Source of the DNA: CAZKWG01 sp964615375
Lineage (GTDB): Bacteria > Myxococcota_A > UBA796 > CAZKWG01
Length of the DNA: 64,000 bases
NCBI GenBank assembly: GCA_964615375.1
Contig: CAZTOW010000052.1
Coordinates: 1 to 64,000 of the forward strand
Direction: 5' to 3'
The notes under the pieces: model-generated
What the model saw: the letters and a program-made list of their open reading frames with translations, nothing else
The model's database searches: none
Told to the model about the DNA's origin: nothing
Translations under genes and position numbers: made by a program
Shown here: piece by piece, positions 47,223-54,942 of the stretch
How positions within the stretch are numbered: position 1 is the first letter of the stretch
Layout: every line of letters begins with the position of its first letter

Positions 47223-49382
47223 TCACCCCTGCCCCTGCCCCTGCCGAGCCGCCGCCCTGCGCCGCGCGTCGGCGATCTCGTCCTCGGCGGCGCGGGCGTG
47301 CGCGCTCTCGCCGCGCAGGCGGGTCAGCAGATCCTCCACGGAGCGCGAGGGCTCGGGCGTGTCCAGCAGCGTGCGACGGGCGGCGTCGGCCGCGGCGCCG
47401 ATCTCCAGGAGCGCCGCCTGGAGGCGGGTAAGGCGCTGCTCGTCCTCCTCCAGGGCCGTCAGTCGGACCTGATGGGCGTTGAGCGCGCGCTCCAGGGCGG
47501 CGAGCTCCGCGGGGTCCAGGGGCTCGCCCGCCCGCGCGCGGGCCTGCATGCGCTCCAGGCGAGCCTGCACGCGGGCGGCGGCCTGCTCCTCGGCGATCGG
47601 GTCCTGGCGACCGAGCTCGTCGGTGAGCGCGCGGAGCTGGGTCTCGACGGCGCGGGCGCGCAGGCGGAGCTCACCGAGGGTGGACTGGAGGTCGGCGACG
47701 GCGACGGCGGGGAGGCGGCCGGCGCTCGCGGAGATCGCCTCCTCCAGCGCGCTGAGGCGCTGGCCGAGGCTGAGCAGGAGGGCGGCGTGAGGGTCAGCGG
47801 GAGGAGCGGGCTGCGCGACGGCGGCGGAGGCGGGGGCGGGGCTCGCGTCCACGACGCTCAGGCGGCCCGCGTACTCAGGGCTGAGGCTCGGGCGCAGGTC
47901 GGCGCCGTAGGCCCGCGGGAGCCCGGCCTCAGCCCGGTCCCAGACGCCGCTGCCCGCCATGACGAGGAAGGCGACCATGGCGAGGACGGCGATGCCCAGG
48001 GGCACGGCGATGGGCGCGGCGGACAGCATCAGGATGCCGCCAGCCACCAGCAGGGTGACCGCGAGCACGGCCGACGCGAGGATCGTGGGGAGGCGTGAGC
48101 CGGGCCGCTCCGAGTCCCGCACCCGCGCCCGGTAGCCGATGATGCGCGCCTGTTCCGCGAGCTGCTCGGCCAGGTCGCGGGAGACGCCGTCCACGAGCAG
48201 GAAGCGCGGCTCCAGGAGTGCGGGCGAGATCTGGAGCGCCTCCGCCGGGAGCCCCGCCACCTCGGCCACGGCGTCACGCAGCAGCTCCTCCGGCTCGCGC
48301 CCTGGCGGGAGCCCGAGCAGCGAGCGCACCGCCGGCTCCACCTTCGAGGCCAGGCCCTCAATCACGCCCTCCAGGCCCGACCTTCGCATCCGGCGCAGGT
48401 GACGCTGGCGCTCCCGCCGACGGTGCCGGCGCTCCTGGGGCTCGATGAGCTCCACGCGATAGGCCCCCGCCTCCAGGCGCAGGGCGGCGGCCGGCAGCGC
48501 GGGCGCCGACGTCTTCGTTGTCTGCGACGTCTTCGTTTGAAAAGACGCTTTTGTTTGAATGGCCTCCTTCCTGGCCATCGCCTCGACCACCGCCCGCGCG
48601 CTCTCCGGCCGGGCCGCGGGGTCCGTCGCCAGCAGCGCCTCGATGCCCTCGCGGAGGGCCGGCGGGAGGTCCGGTCGCGCCTTCGCCAGGGGCTCGAAAG
48701 TGCCTTCGAGCTGTCGCTTGAGGGTCGCCACAGGGGTGTCCGCGCCGAAGGGGGCCTTGCCGGTGGCCGCCAGGTAGAGCAGGCAGCCCAGCCCGTAGAG
48801 GTCCGAGCGCGGCCCGGCCCGGCCGCCGTCCAGCAGCTCGGGCGCGGTGAAGCCGGCGGTCCCCAGCGCCGTGGTGGCGGTGCGGGTGTGAGCGTCCTCC
48901 AGGCGGGCCAGCCCGAAGTCGGTGAGCGTGCCCTCGCGCGCGGCGTCGATCAGCACGTTGCCCGGCGCCAGATCGCGGTGGATCACCCCCGCCCGGTGCG
49001 CCTCCGCCAGCGCGCCCGCCAGCCCCTCGCCCAGGCGCCAGAGCTGGTCCGCGCTCATGGGCCCGCGGGTCTCCACGTCCTCCTGGAGCGTCTGACCCGG
49101 GTGCAGCGGCATGGACAGGGCGAGCTGGCCGTCGAGCTCGAAGAGCTCGCTGGCCACCAGGGCCCGAGGGTGGCGGATGCGCCCGGCCGCGGCGAGCTCG
49201 CGCCGCAGGCGAGCCCGGCTCTGCGGCAGCGCGGCGAGGTGGGCGTGCAGGACCTTCAGCGCCACGCGCTCATCGCGGACGCGGTCGCGGGCGAGGTAGA
49301 CCACCGCCATCCCGCCGCGCCCCAGCACGCCAGCGATCTCGAAGCGATCACCCAGGAGGGTGCCTGGAGGGAGCTCAGCCAT
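47223..49382 (-). CDS. membrane Ser/Thr protein kinase (Hanks type)
   Basis: 719 residues. Residues about 12-270 form the kinase domain: glycine loop GRGGMAVVYLARD, ATP Lys in VALKVL, catalytic HRDLAPGNVLID, metal-binding DFGLAR and FTAPELL. All catalytic residues are present. A basic region (about 315-335) precedes a regulatory part with two adjacent hydrophobic segments (PTILASAVLAVTLLVAGGILML and VPLGIAVLAMVAFLVMAGSG, about 430-475). The C-terminal about 200 residues are predicted coiled coil (LGQRLSALEEAIS; LTALEEDEQRLTRLQ). Both ends therefore face the cytoplasm. It follows the adenosine deaminase gene by 6 bases. Confidence 0.93.
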   Translation of the reverse strand: MAELPPGTLLGDRFEIAGVLGRGGMAVVYLARDRVRDERVALKVLHAHLAALPQSRARLRRELAAAGRIRHPRALVASELFELDGQLALSMPLHPGQTLQEDVETRGPMSADQLWRLGEGLAGALAEAHRAGVIHRDLAPGNVLIDAAREGTLTDFGLARLEDAHTRTATTALGTAGFTAPELLDGGRAGPRSDLYGLGCLLYLAATGKAPFGADTPVATLKRQLEGTFEPLAKARPDLPPALREGIEALLATDPAARPESARAVVEAMARKEAIQTKASFQTKTSQTTKTSAPALPAAALRLEAGAYRVELIEPQERRHRRRERQRHLRRMRRSGLEGVIEGLASKVEPAVRSLLGLPPGREPEELLRDAVAEVAGLPAEALQISPALLEPRFLLVDGVSRDLAEQLAEQARIIGYRARVRDSERPGSRLPTILASAVLAVTLLVAGGILMLSAAPIAVPLGIAVLAMVAFLVMAGSGVWDRAEAGLPRAYGADLRPSLSPEYAGRLSVVDASPAPASAAVAQPAPPADPHAALLLSLGQRLSALEEAISASAGRLPAVAVADLQSTLGELRLRARAVETQLRALTDELGRQDPIAEEQAAARVQARLERMQARARAGEPLDPAELAALERALNAHQVRLTALEEDEQRLTRLQAALLEIGAAADAARRTLLDTPEPSRSVEDLLTRLRGESAHARAAEDEIADARRRAAARQGQGQG

Positions 49383-49388
49383 CGCCGC

Positions 49389-50384
49389 TCACCTCCCGAT
49401 GAAGCTCACCTCGAAGGCGAGGCCTCTCGCGCGCTCCAGATCCTCCGAGCCCAGGATCTCGGCGTCCTCGAGCAGGTCGAATTCTCGTTTGAGGTTCGTC
49501 CTGCACAGGTAGGTGCCGTCGGTGTTGACGGTGAAGCGCACGCCGCGGTCTGCGAAGGTGCCCAGGATGTACTTGAATTCCTCCAGGTGGCGCACGGCGC
49601 GGGTGTGGAGGTTCGAGGTCGGGCAGATCTCGAGGACGGTGCCGGTGTCGGCGAGCACCTTGAGCGCCTCCTCGGAGTAGGCGGCGCGGATGCCGTGGCC
49701 GATACGGTGGGGCTTGAGGTGCTGGACGGCGGCGATCACGCCCTCGCCCGCGGTGGCCCGGGTCTCGCCCGTGTGGATGGTGGTGCCCAGCCCGGCGGCG
49801 CGCGCCTCGGCGAAGATCTCGGCGTACTTGTCCACCGAGCCCTCCAGCTCGATGCGGTTGGTCTCCGTGCCCGCCAGATCGATCCCGACCACGCCGCGGC
49901 CCATGTACTTGATGGCCTTCTGGAGCAGGATCTCGTTCAGCTCCGGCGGAAACTCGCGGGCGAGGCAGAAGATCAGCCCGGCCTTCACGTTGTACTCGAG
50001 GGTCGCGCGGTCCATGCCGCGGATGGCGGCGTGGATGATGTGGTCCAGATCGCGCTCGCCGCCCAGGTTGCGCTTCATGGGGTTGAAGCGGAGCTCGATC
50101 TGCTCCACCCGGCTGCCGCGGTACTCCTTGCCGATGATCTCGTAGACCGCGCGCTCGATGGCGGCGGGGCTGGACTGTATCTTCTCGGTCCACTCATGCA
50201 GGATCTTCAGGTAGTCGTCGAGCGAGCGCACGCGGCGCGGGTTGACCGTGATGAGCTCGACGAATTCCCAGTAGTCCTTGACGGGGAGCTTGAAGCCCTG
50301 GCTGTGGGCGATGGACCAGAGGATGTGCGGCGCGACGGAGGCGCCGACGTGGATGTGCAGATCGCAGTAGGCTCGATGTGGCAT
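49389..50384 (-). CDS. add: adenosine deaminase
   Basis: 331 residues from ATG 50384. The Zn amidohydrolase motifs of ADA are in order: DLHIHVGAS (HxH), GIDLAGTE, TIHTGETR (His/Glu), HRIGHGIRA and EICPTSN. The C-terminal metal Asp is in VNTDGTYLC, where most ADAs have DDP. It deaminates adenosine or a related aminopurine to the inosine form; the changed TDG motif leaves the exact substrate open. It is encoded just before the Ser/Thr kinase gene and divergent from the adhesin-like gene (78 bases). The frame upstream of 50384 is antisense to other genes and not coding. Confidence 0.88.
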   Translation of the reverse strand: MPHRAYCDLHIHVGASVAPHILWSIAHSQGFKLPVKDYWEFVELITVNPRRVRSLDDYLKILHEWTEKIQSSPAAIERAVYEIIGKEYRGSRVEQIELRFNPMKRNLGGERDLDHIIHAAIRGMDRATLEYNVKAGLIFCLAREFPPELNEILLQKAIKYMGRGVVGIDLAGTETNRIELEGSVDKYAEIFAEARAAGLGTTIHTGETRATAGEGVIAAVQHLKPHRIGHGIRAAYSEEALKVLADTGTVLEICPTSNLHTRAVRHLEEFKYILGTFADRGVRFTVNTDGTYLCRTNLKREFDLLEDAEILGSEDLERARGLAFEVSFIGR

Positions 50385-50462
50385 GAAGAGGCATAACCCG
50401 GGCAGGCTCGACACGACCGGAATAGACTTCGCCTGAACCGCGTTCTCTGCCCGGAGGTCGGC

Positions 50463-51326
50463 ATGCGCACCCGATTCCTGCTCCCCACGCTCCTCTGCGC
50501 CGCGTTCGCGGCCCCCACCCTCGCGTATGCCCAGGACGAGGAGGGCTCGGAGGAGAGCTCGGGCGGCGGGGATCTGGGCATCGACGACATCATGAAGGAC
50601 ATCCAGCTGGGCAGCGAGGGCAGCAGCAGCGAGGTCAGCTACGAGGGCCGCCTGTCGTCCTCGGCGCCCAACTACGTGGCGGGCAAGCCCGTGACGATCA
50701 CGCACACGGGCGGCACCATCGCGATCCGCTGCATGGACGCGCCCGGGATCACCGCGCGCCTGGGCTACACGATCTACGGCACGAACAAGACGAACATGGA
50801 GAACTTCGGCAAGGGCGTGGGCCTGACGAGCTGGGGGGACGCCAACGGCGGCGGCGTCAAGACCCGCATCCCCAGCAAGGGCAGCGGCATCAACCGGGTG
50901 GACATCCCGCTGACCGTGAACCTGCCGATGGAGGCGAAGATCACCGTGGCCGGCGGGGCGGGCTGGGTGCAGATCATCGACTGCAAGGGCACCGTGAAGT
51001 CCACGAACGGCGACGGCGGGGCCTACGTGAGCGGCACCTACACGAACGTCAACGTCACGGCCTCGCGGGGTGACGTGAAGGTGGAGCTGACGGACGGCTC
51101 GGTCCTCGCGGGGACCAACAGCCTCAGCGCCCCCGGCGGCAACGCGATCCTGCGCCTGCCCCTCAGCTACAACGGGAAGTTCATGGCCAAGGGTGGGAGC
51201 GTGAGCGTCTTCCACACCGTGATGGGCACGAACACCGGCAACCTGGTGCAGGGCACCATCGGCACCGGCACCGCGTCCATCACGATCTCCGCGAAGGAGA
51301 ACGTCGAGGTCACCGCGCCGAAGTGA
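50463..51326 (+). CDS. secreted beta-repeat (DUF4097-like) protein
   Basis: 287 residues. Signal peptide ends near LAYAQ (residue 24), then an acidic Gly/Ser linker. From about residue 55 it is rich in short Gly/Asn/Val beta strands (GGTIAIRCMD, GGAGWVQIIDCKGTV, GGAYVSGTYTNVNVTASRGDVKVELTDGSV), typical of head-to-tail beta-helix adhesin-like DUF4097 proteins. There is a possible disulfide between two cysteines. It is exported, perhaps envelope-associated; function unknown. Its 3' end overlaps the convergent LOG gene by 17 bases. Confidence 0.75.
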   Translation: MRTRFLLPTLLCAAFAAPTLAYAQDEEGSEESSGGGDLGIDDIMKDIQLGSEGSSSEVSYEGRLSSSAPNYVAGKPVTITHTGGTIAIRCMDAPGITARLGYTIYGTNKTNMENFGKGVGLTSWGDANGGGVKTRIPSKGSGINRVDIPLTVNLPMEAKITVAGGAGWVQIIDCKGTVKSTNGDGGAYVSGTYTNVNVTASRGDVKVELTDGSVLAGTNSLSAPGGNAILRLPLSYNGKFMAKGGSVSVFHTVMGTNTGNLVQGTIGTGTASITISAKENVEVTAPK

Positions 51327-52173
51327 GGTGGGCCTCGAGCCGCTCGTTCTCCAGCCGCTCGTTCTGCTCCAGGGCGTCAACGAGGTAGTCGAAGGCGTCC
51401 TGGACGGTGTCGGCGCGGTGGAAGAGCAGCAGATCCTTCTCCGAGATGGTGCCCCAGTCCACCATGGCCTGGTAGTCGGCGATGGCGTCCCAGTACTCGT
51501 GCCCGTAGAGCACGGTGGGCATGGGCTTCTTGACCTTCTTCGTCTGCCGGAGCGTGAAGGTCTCGTAGAGCTCATCCAGCGTGCCGAATCCGCCGGGCAT
51601 CATGACCGCGGCCTTGGCCAGGTAGACGAACCAGTACTTCCGCATGAAGAAGTAGTGGAACTCGAACGAGAGCTCGGGCGTGCACCAGGGGTTGATCTTC
51701 TCCTCGAAGGGCAGCGAGATGGCCAGGCCCACGCTCTTGCCGCCGGGGACGTCGGCCGCGCCGCGGTTGGCGGCCTCCATGATGCCGGGCCCGCCGCCCG
51801 AGCACACCAGGTAGCGGTGCCCGGCGGTCCGCTGCATGCTCCACTCGGTGAGCTTGCGGGAGAGCTCGCGGGTCTCGTCGTAGTAGCGGGAGAGCTTGAC
51901 CTTGCGGAGGGCCTGCTTGAGCTGGTGCTCCAGCCGGCGGCGCTCCTCGTCGGAGCTGGCGCGGCTGAGCTCGCGCTCGGCGTGGTGCTGCTGGGCCAGG
52001 GCGTCGGCGGGCTGCGGGGCGCGCGCGGAGCCGAAGAACACGATGGTGTCGTGGACGTTGTGGGCCTTGAAGCGGGCCCGTGGCTCCTCGTACTCACACA
52101 GGATGCGGATGTGCCGCGCGGCGGAGCTGTTGAGGAAGTCGAGGTTTTTATAAGCTTTTTGAGGTCCGCTCAT
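51310..52173 (-). CDS. LOG/lysine-decarboxylase-like family protein
   Basis: 287 residues from ATG 52173. The family motifs CSGGGPGIMEAANRGA (residues about 128-143) and MMPGGFGTLDELYET (about 202-216) are conserved. LOG proteins are nucleotide 5'-monophosphate phosphoribohydrolases, not lysine decarboxylases; the long form with an N-terminal helical extension (residues 1-115, DTIVFFGSARAPQP onward) resembles bacterial PpnN-like and LOG-fold proteins. It probably splits AMP-type nucleotides to base and ribose-5-phosphate. The extension upstream of 52173 lies across the MATE start and is not coding. Confidence 0.9.
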   Translation of the reverse strand: MSGPQKAYKNLDFLNSSAARHIRILCEYEEPRARFKAHNVHDTIVFFGSARAPQPADALAQQHHAERELSRASSDEERRRLEHQLKQALRKVKLSRYYDETRELSRKLTEWSMQRTAGHRYLVCSGGGPGIMEAANRGAADVPGGKSVGLAISLPFEEKINPWCTPELSFEFHYFFMRKYWFVYLAKAAVMMPGGFGTLDELYETFTLRQTKKVKKPMPTVLYGHEYWDAIADYQAMVDWGTISEKDLLLFHRADTVQDAFDYLVDALEQNERLENERLEAHLTSAR

Positions 52174-52267
52174 CGTCCGTCCATGGGTGGGGTTCCCTGA
52201 CAATAATGCGCGCGGGGCCTCCCAGCACAGCGGGCTGTCGAGATAGGGCCCTGGCCTCGGGGTTCTC

Positions 52268-53659
52268 ATGCGCTCACAGACAGACCGGAGCGGGGCAGAC
52301 CAGGGCCGGGCGGAGGCGCGCGAGGAGCTGAGGCGCATCGCGTCCATGGCCGCGCCCGTGGCGCTGGGCGGGCTCGGGCTCGTGGGGATGGGCGCGGTGG
52401 ACGTGGCCGTGGTGGGGCGGCTGGGCGAGCAGCCGCTCGCCGCGCTGGCCTCGGGCAACCTCTGGTGCTTCGGGATCCTGATCCCGGCCCAGTTCGCGCT
52501 GAGCGCCATGGACCCGGTGGTCTCTCAGGCGGTGGGGGCGGGCGATCGGGAGGGGGCGGGCCGGGCCCTGGTCCGCGCGCTCGTGCTCACGCTGGCCATC
52601 AGCGTGCCCGCCATCTGGCTCCAGCGTCAGGCGGGGGTGGGGCTGGCCCTGCTGGGGCAGCCGGAGAGCGTGCTGCCGCTGGCGCAGCGCTGGTGCGAGC
52701 TCTCCGCCTGGAGCACGCCCTTCATGATCGGCTTCTTCGCGCTGCGCAGCTGGCTTCAGGCGCACGGGATCGTGAGGCCGGCGACCGTGGTGATCCTGGC
52801 CGCCAACGTGCTCAACCTCGTGCTGAACCTGGGGCTGGTGCTGGGCTGGTTCGGGATGCCGGCCCTGGGCGCGCTGGGGAGCGCGCATGCGACCAACCTT
52901 GCGCGCGCCGCCACCTTCGTGGGGCTCGCGCTGGCCTGCCGCGGCGCGCTGCGGGAGAGCTGGCCGCGCGGGGCGGGGGTGCTGGCCCTGGGGCCCACGC
53001 TGCGCCTGCTCTGGCTCGGGCTGCCCGGGGTGGTCCAGATGGCGCTGGAGGTCTGGGCCTTCCAGGCCGCCGCGCTGATGATGGGCTGGATCGGCGAGAC
53101 CGCGCTGGCCGCCAACGCCATCGTGCTGAACCTGGCCTCGCTCTCCTTCATGGCGCCGCTGGGGGTCTCGTCGGCGGGCTCGGCGCGGGTAGGGAACCTG
53201 CTGGGGGCGGGGCAGCCCTGGGGGCGGGCGGCCTGGCTGACCGTGGGGCTCGGCGCGGCGGTGATGCTGTTCTTCGCGGGGATCTTCCTCCTCCTCCCGC
53301 GAGGGCTCGTGGCGATCTACACGGACGCGCCGGAGGTGGCGGCGGTGGCCGTCTCGCTGCTGCCGGTGGTGGCGGCCTTCCAGATCTTCGACGGGACGCA
53401 GGTGAGCTGCCTCGGCGCGCTGCGCGGGGCGGGCGATCTGAAGGTCCCCGCGCTCACCGGCCTCATCGGCTACTGGGCGCTGGGCCTGCCCATGGCCTGG
53501 GTGCTGGCCTTCCGGCTGGAGCTCGGCCCGCGCGGGGTCTGGAGCGGCCTGGCCATCGGGCTGGCGACCGTGGCGTTCCTCCTGCTCTGGCGCCTGCGCA
53601 CGACGATCGCGCGCGGCGGCCGGCGCCTGCAGCTGGACCCCGACGCCCCCGAGCTGTGA
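52268..53659 (+). CDS. MATE-family efflux transporter
   Basis: 463 residues with 12 hydrophobic segments and an internal two-fold MatE repeat. VALGGLGLVGMGAVDVAVVGRLGEQPLAALASG is the classic first MATE segment, and GLPGVVQMALEVWAFQAAALMMGWIGETALAANAIVLNL begins the second half. LGALRGAGDLKVPALTGLIGYW is typical of the C-terminal lobe. It is likely a Na+ or H+-coupled exporter of cationic compounds. It is followed 15 bases later by the PP2C-cNBD gene. Confidence 0.93.
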   Translation: MRSQTDRSGADQGRAEAREELRRIASMAAPVALGGLGLVGMGAVDVAVVGRLGEQPLAALASGNLWCFGILIPAQFALSAMDPVVSQAVGAGDREGAGRALVRALVLTLAISVPAIWLQRQAGVGLALLGQPESVLPLAQRWCELSAWSTPFMIGFFALRSWLQAHGIVRPATVVILAANVLNLVLNLGLVLGWFGMPALGALGSAHATNLARAATFVGLALACRGALRESWPRGAGVLALGPTLRLLWLGLPGVVQMALEVWAFQAAALMMGWIGETALAANAIVLNLASLSFMAPLGVSSAGSARVGNLLGAGQPWGRAAWLTVGLGAAVMLFFAGIFLLLPRGLVAIYTDAPEVAAVAVSLLPVVAAFQIFDGTQVSCLGALRGAGDLKVPALTGLIGYWALGLPMAWVLAFRLELGPRGVWSGLAIGLATVAFLLLWRLRTTIARGGRRLQLDPDAPEL

Positions 53660-53674
53660 TAAGCTCTCCCGGTC

Positions 53675-54892
53675 ATGCGCGTACAATACGGAAACCTCTC
53701 CCGCGCGGGCGTGCGGGAGAACAATCAGGACGCCATGGGCGTCTTCGCCGACGAGGGCGTCTTCGCCATCGCCGACGGCATGGGCGGGCTCGAGCAGGGG
53801 GAGCGGATCTCCGCCGCCGCCATCGATCTCGTGCGCCGCGCCGTGCCGAACCTCTCGGAGAAGGCGCGCGCCCTGGGCGCGGGGGCGAGCTCGGCGGCGC
53901 GATCGGCCCTGTTCGACGAGATCGAGACCCTGTTCACCGGCGGCGCGACCCAGCTCTACGCCATGGCCGAGCAGGCCGGGCTGCGCATGGGCACGACGCT
54001 GTCGGCGATGGTGCTGGCCGGAGATCGGCTGATCATCGGGCACGTCGGCGACACGCGCATCTACCGCCTGCGCAAGGAGCAGCTCAAGCAGCTCACGGAG
54101 GACCACTCCGTGGCGGCCTCCCAGCTCCGGCGCGGCCAGCTCTCGGCCGAGGAGTACAACAAGAGCCCGAACCGCAGCGTGCTCTACCAGTCCCTGGGCA
54201 CCACCGCGGAGGTGGAGCCGGACGTGGTGGAGGCCTCGCTGCAGGCCGGGGACGTGCTCATCCTCTGCACCGACGGAGTCTGGGCCCACCTGGAGCCCGC
54301 GCAGCTCACCCAGCTCGCCCAGAGCGAGGACCCCCGGGCCGCCGCGCGCGGCCTCGTGGAGACGGCGCTGGCGCGGGGCTCTGACGACAACGCCACGGCC
54401 ATCGTCGTGCGCGTGCTGGCCGCCCAGGACCGCCAGATCACCGACATCCCGCGCGTGCTCTCGGCCTGCGTGCTGTTCCGCGAGTTCAAGGAGCAGGACA
54501 TGCGCCTGCTCACGCCCTACATGCACGTCCGCGAGCTGAGCGAGGGCGAGGTCATCTTCCGCGAGGGTGACCCGGGCGAGGAGATGTTCCTGCTGGAGAG
54601 CGGCTCGGTGGAGCTGAGCCGCCAGGGCTTCCCGCTGGCGCAGCTCGGCGCCGGCCTGCACTTCGGTGAGCTCGCGCTGGCCGGGAACGCGACGCACACC
54701 GTGACCGCGCGCGCCGTGATGGCCTCGCGGGCCGTCGTGCTGAACCGCCGCTACCTGGACGCGCTGACGGCGCGGCGGCCGGATCTGGCGGCGCGGGTCC
54801 TGCGCACGCTGCTCGCCGACGTCGCCAACCGCCTCGTCGCCTTCAACGAGCGGCTGGGTCGGGCCGAGCGCGCGCTCTGGACGAACAAGTAG
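53675..54892 (+). CDS. PP2C phosphatase fused to a cyclic-nucleotide-binding-like domain
   Basis: 405 residues. Residues 1-about 245 are a PPM phosphatase with intact metal motifs (RENNQDAMGVF, AIADGMGGLEQGE, LILCTDGVWAHL, GSDDNATAIVV). Residues about 265-390 are a cNMP-binding fold (LSEGEVIFREGDPGEEMFLLESGSVELS; HFGELALAGNATHTVTARA). The phosphate-binding cassette keeps the ribose-binding Glu of FGELAL, but the Arg that grips the cyclic phosphate in CRP and PKA-R is His, so nucleotide binding is uncertain. The arrangement suggests ligand-controlled dephosphorylation. It lies directly upstream of two cyclase-domain genes, a natural source of ligand. Confidence 0.9.
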   Translation: MRVQYGNLSRAGVRENNQDAMGVFADEGVFAIADGMGGLEQGERISAAAIDLVRRAVPNLSEKARALGAGASSAARSALFDEIETLFTGGATQLYAMAEQAGLRMGTTLSAMVLAGDRLIIGHVGDTRIYRLRKEQLKQLTEDHSVAASQLRRGQLSAEEYNKSPNRSVLYQSLGTTAEVEPDVVEASLQAGDVLILCTDGVWAHLEPAQLTQLAQSEDPRAAARGLVETALARGSDDNATAIVVRVLAAQDRQITDIPRVLSACVLFREFKEQDMRLLTPYMHVRELSEGEVIFREGDPGEEMFLLESGSVELSRQGFPLAQLGAGLHFGELALAGNATHTVTARAVMASRAVVLNRRYLDALTARRPDLAARVLRTLLADVANRLVAFNERLGRAERALWTNK

Positions 54893-54901
54893 CGCGCCGG
54901 A

Positions 54902-54919
54902 CCCGAACACCCGTTCGGG
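54902..54919. promoter_or_regulatory. inverted repeat before first cyclase-STAND gene
   Basis: CCCGAAC-ACCC-GTTCGGG, perfect 7-bp arms with a 4-base loop, 10 bases after the phosphatase stop and 24 bases before the cyclase start. It may be a terminator stem (no T-run) or a regulator site. Confidence 0.4.
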
Positions 54920-54942
54920 GGTTCTCGTGGTAGGATGTGGCC

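Noticed and set aside
50385..51575. Extension of the adenosine deaminase frame to 728 residues
   Set aside because: Covers the adhesin-like and LOG genes on the opposite or other frame; ADA homology begins at ATG 50384.
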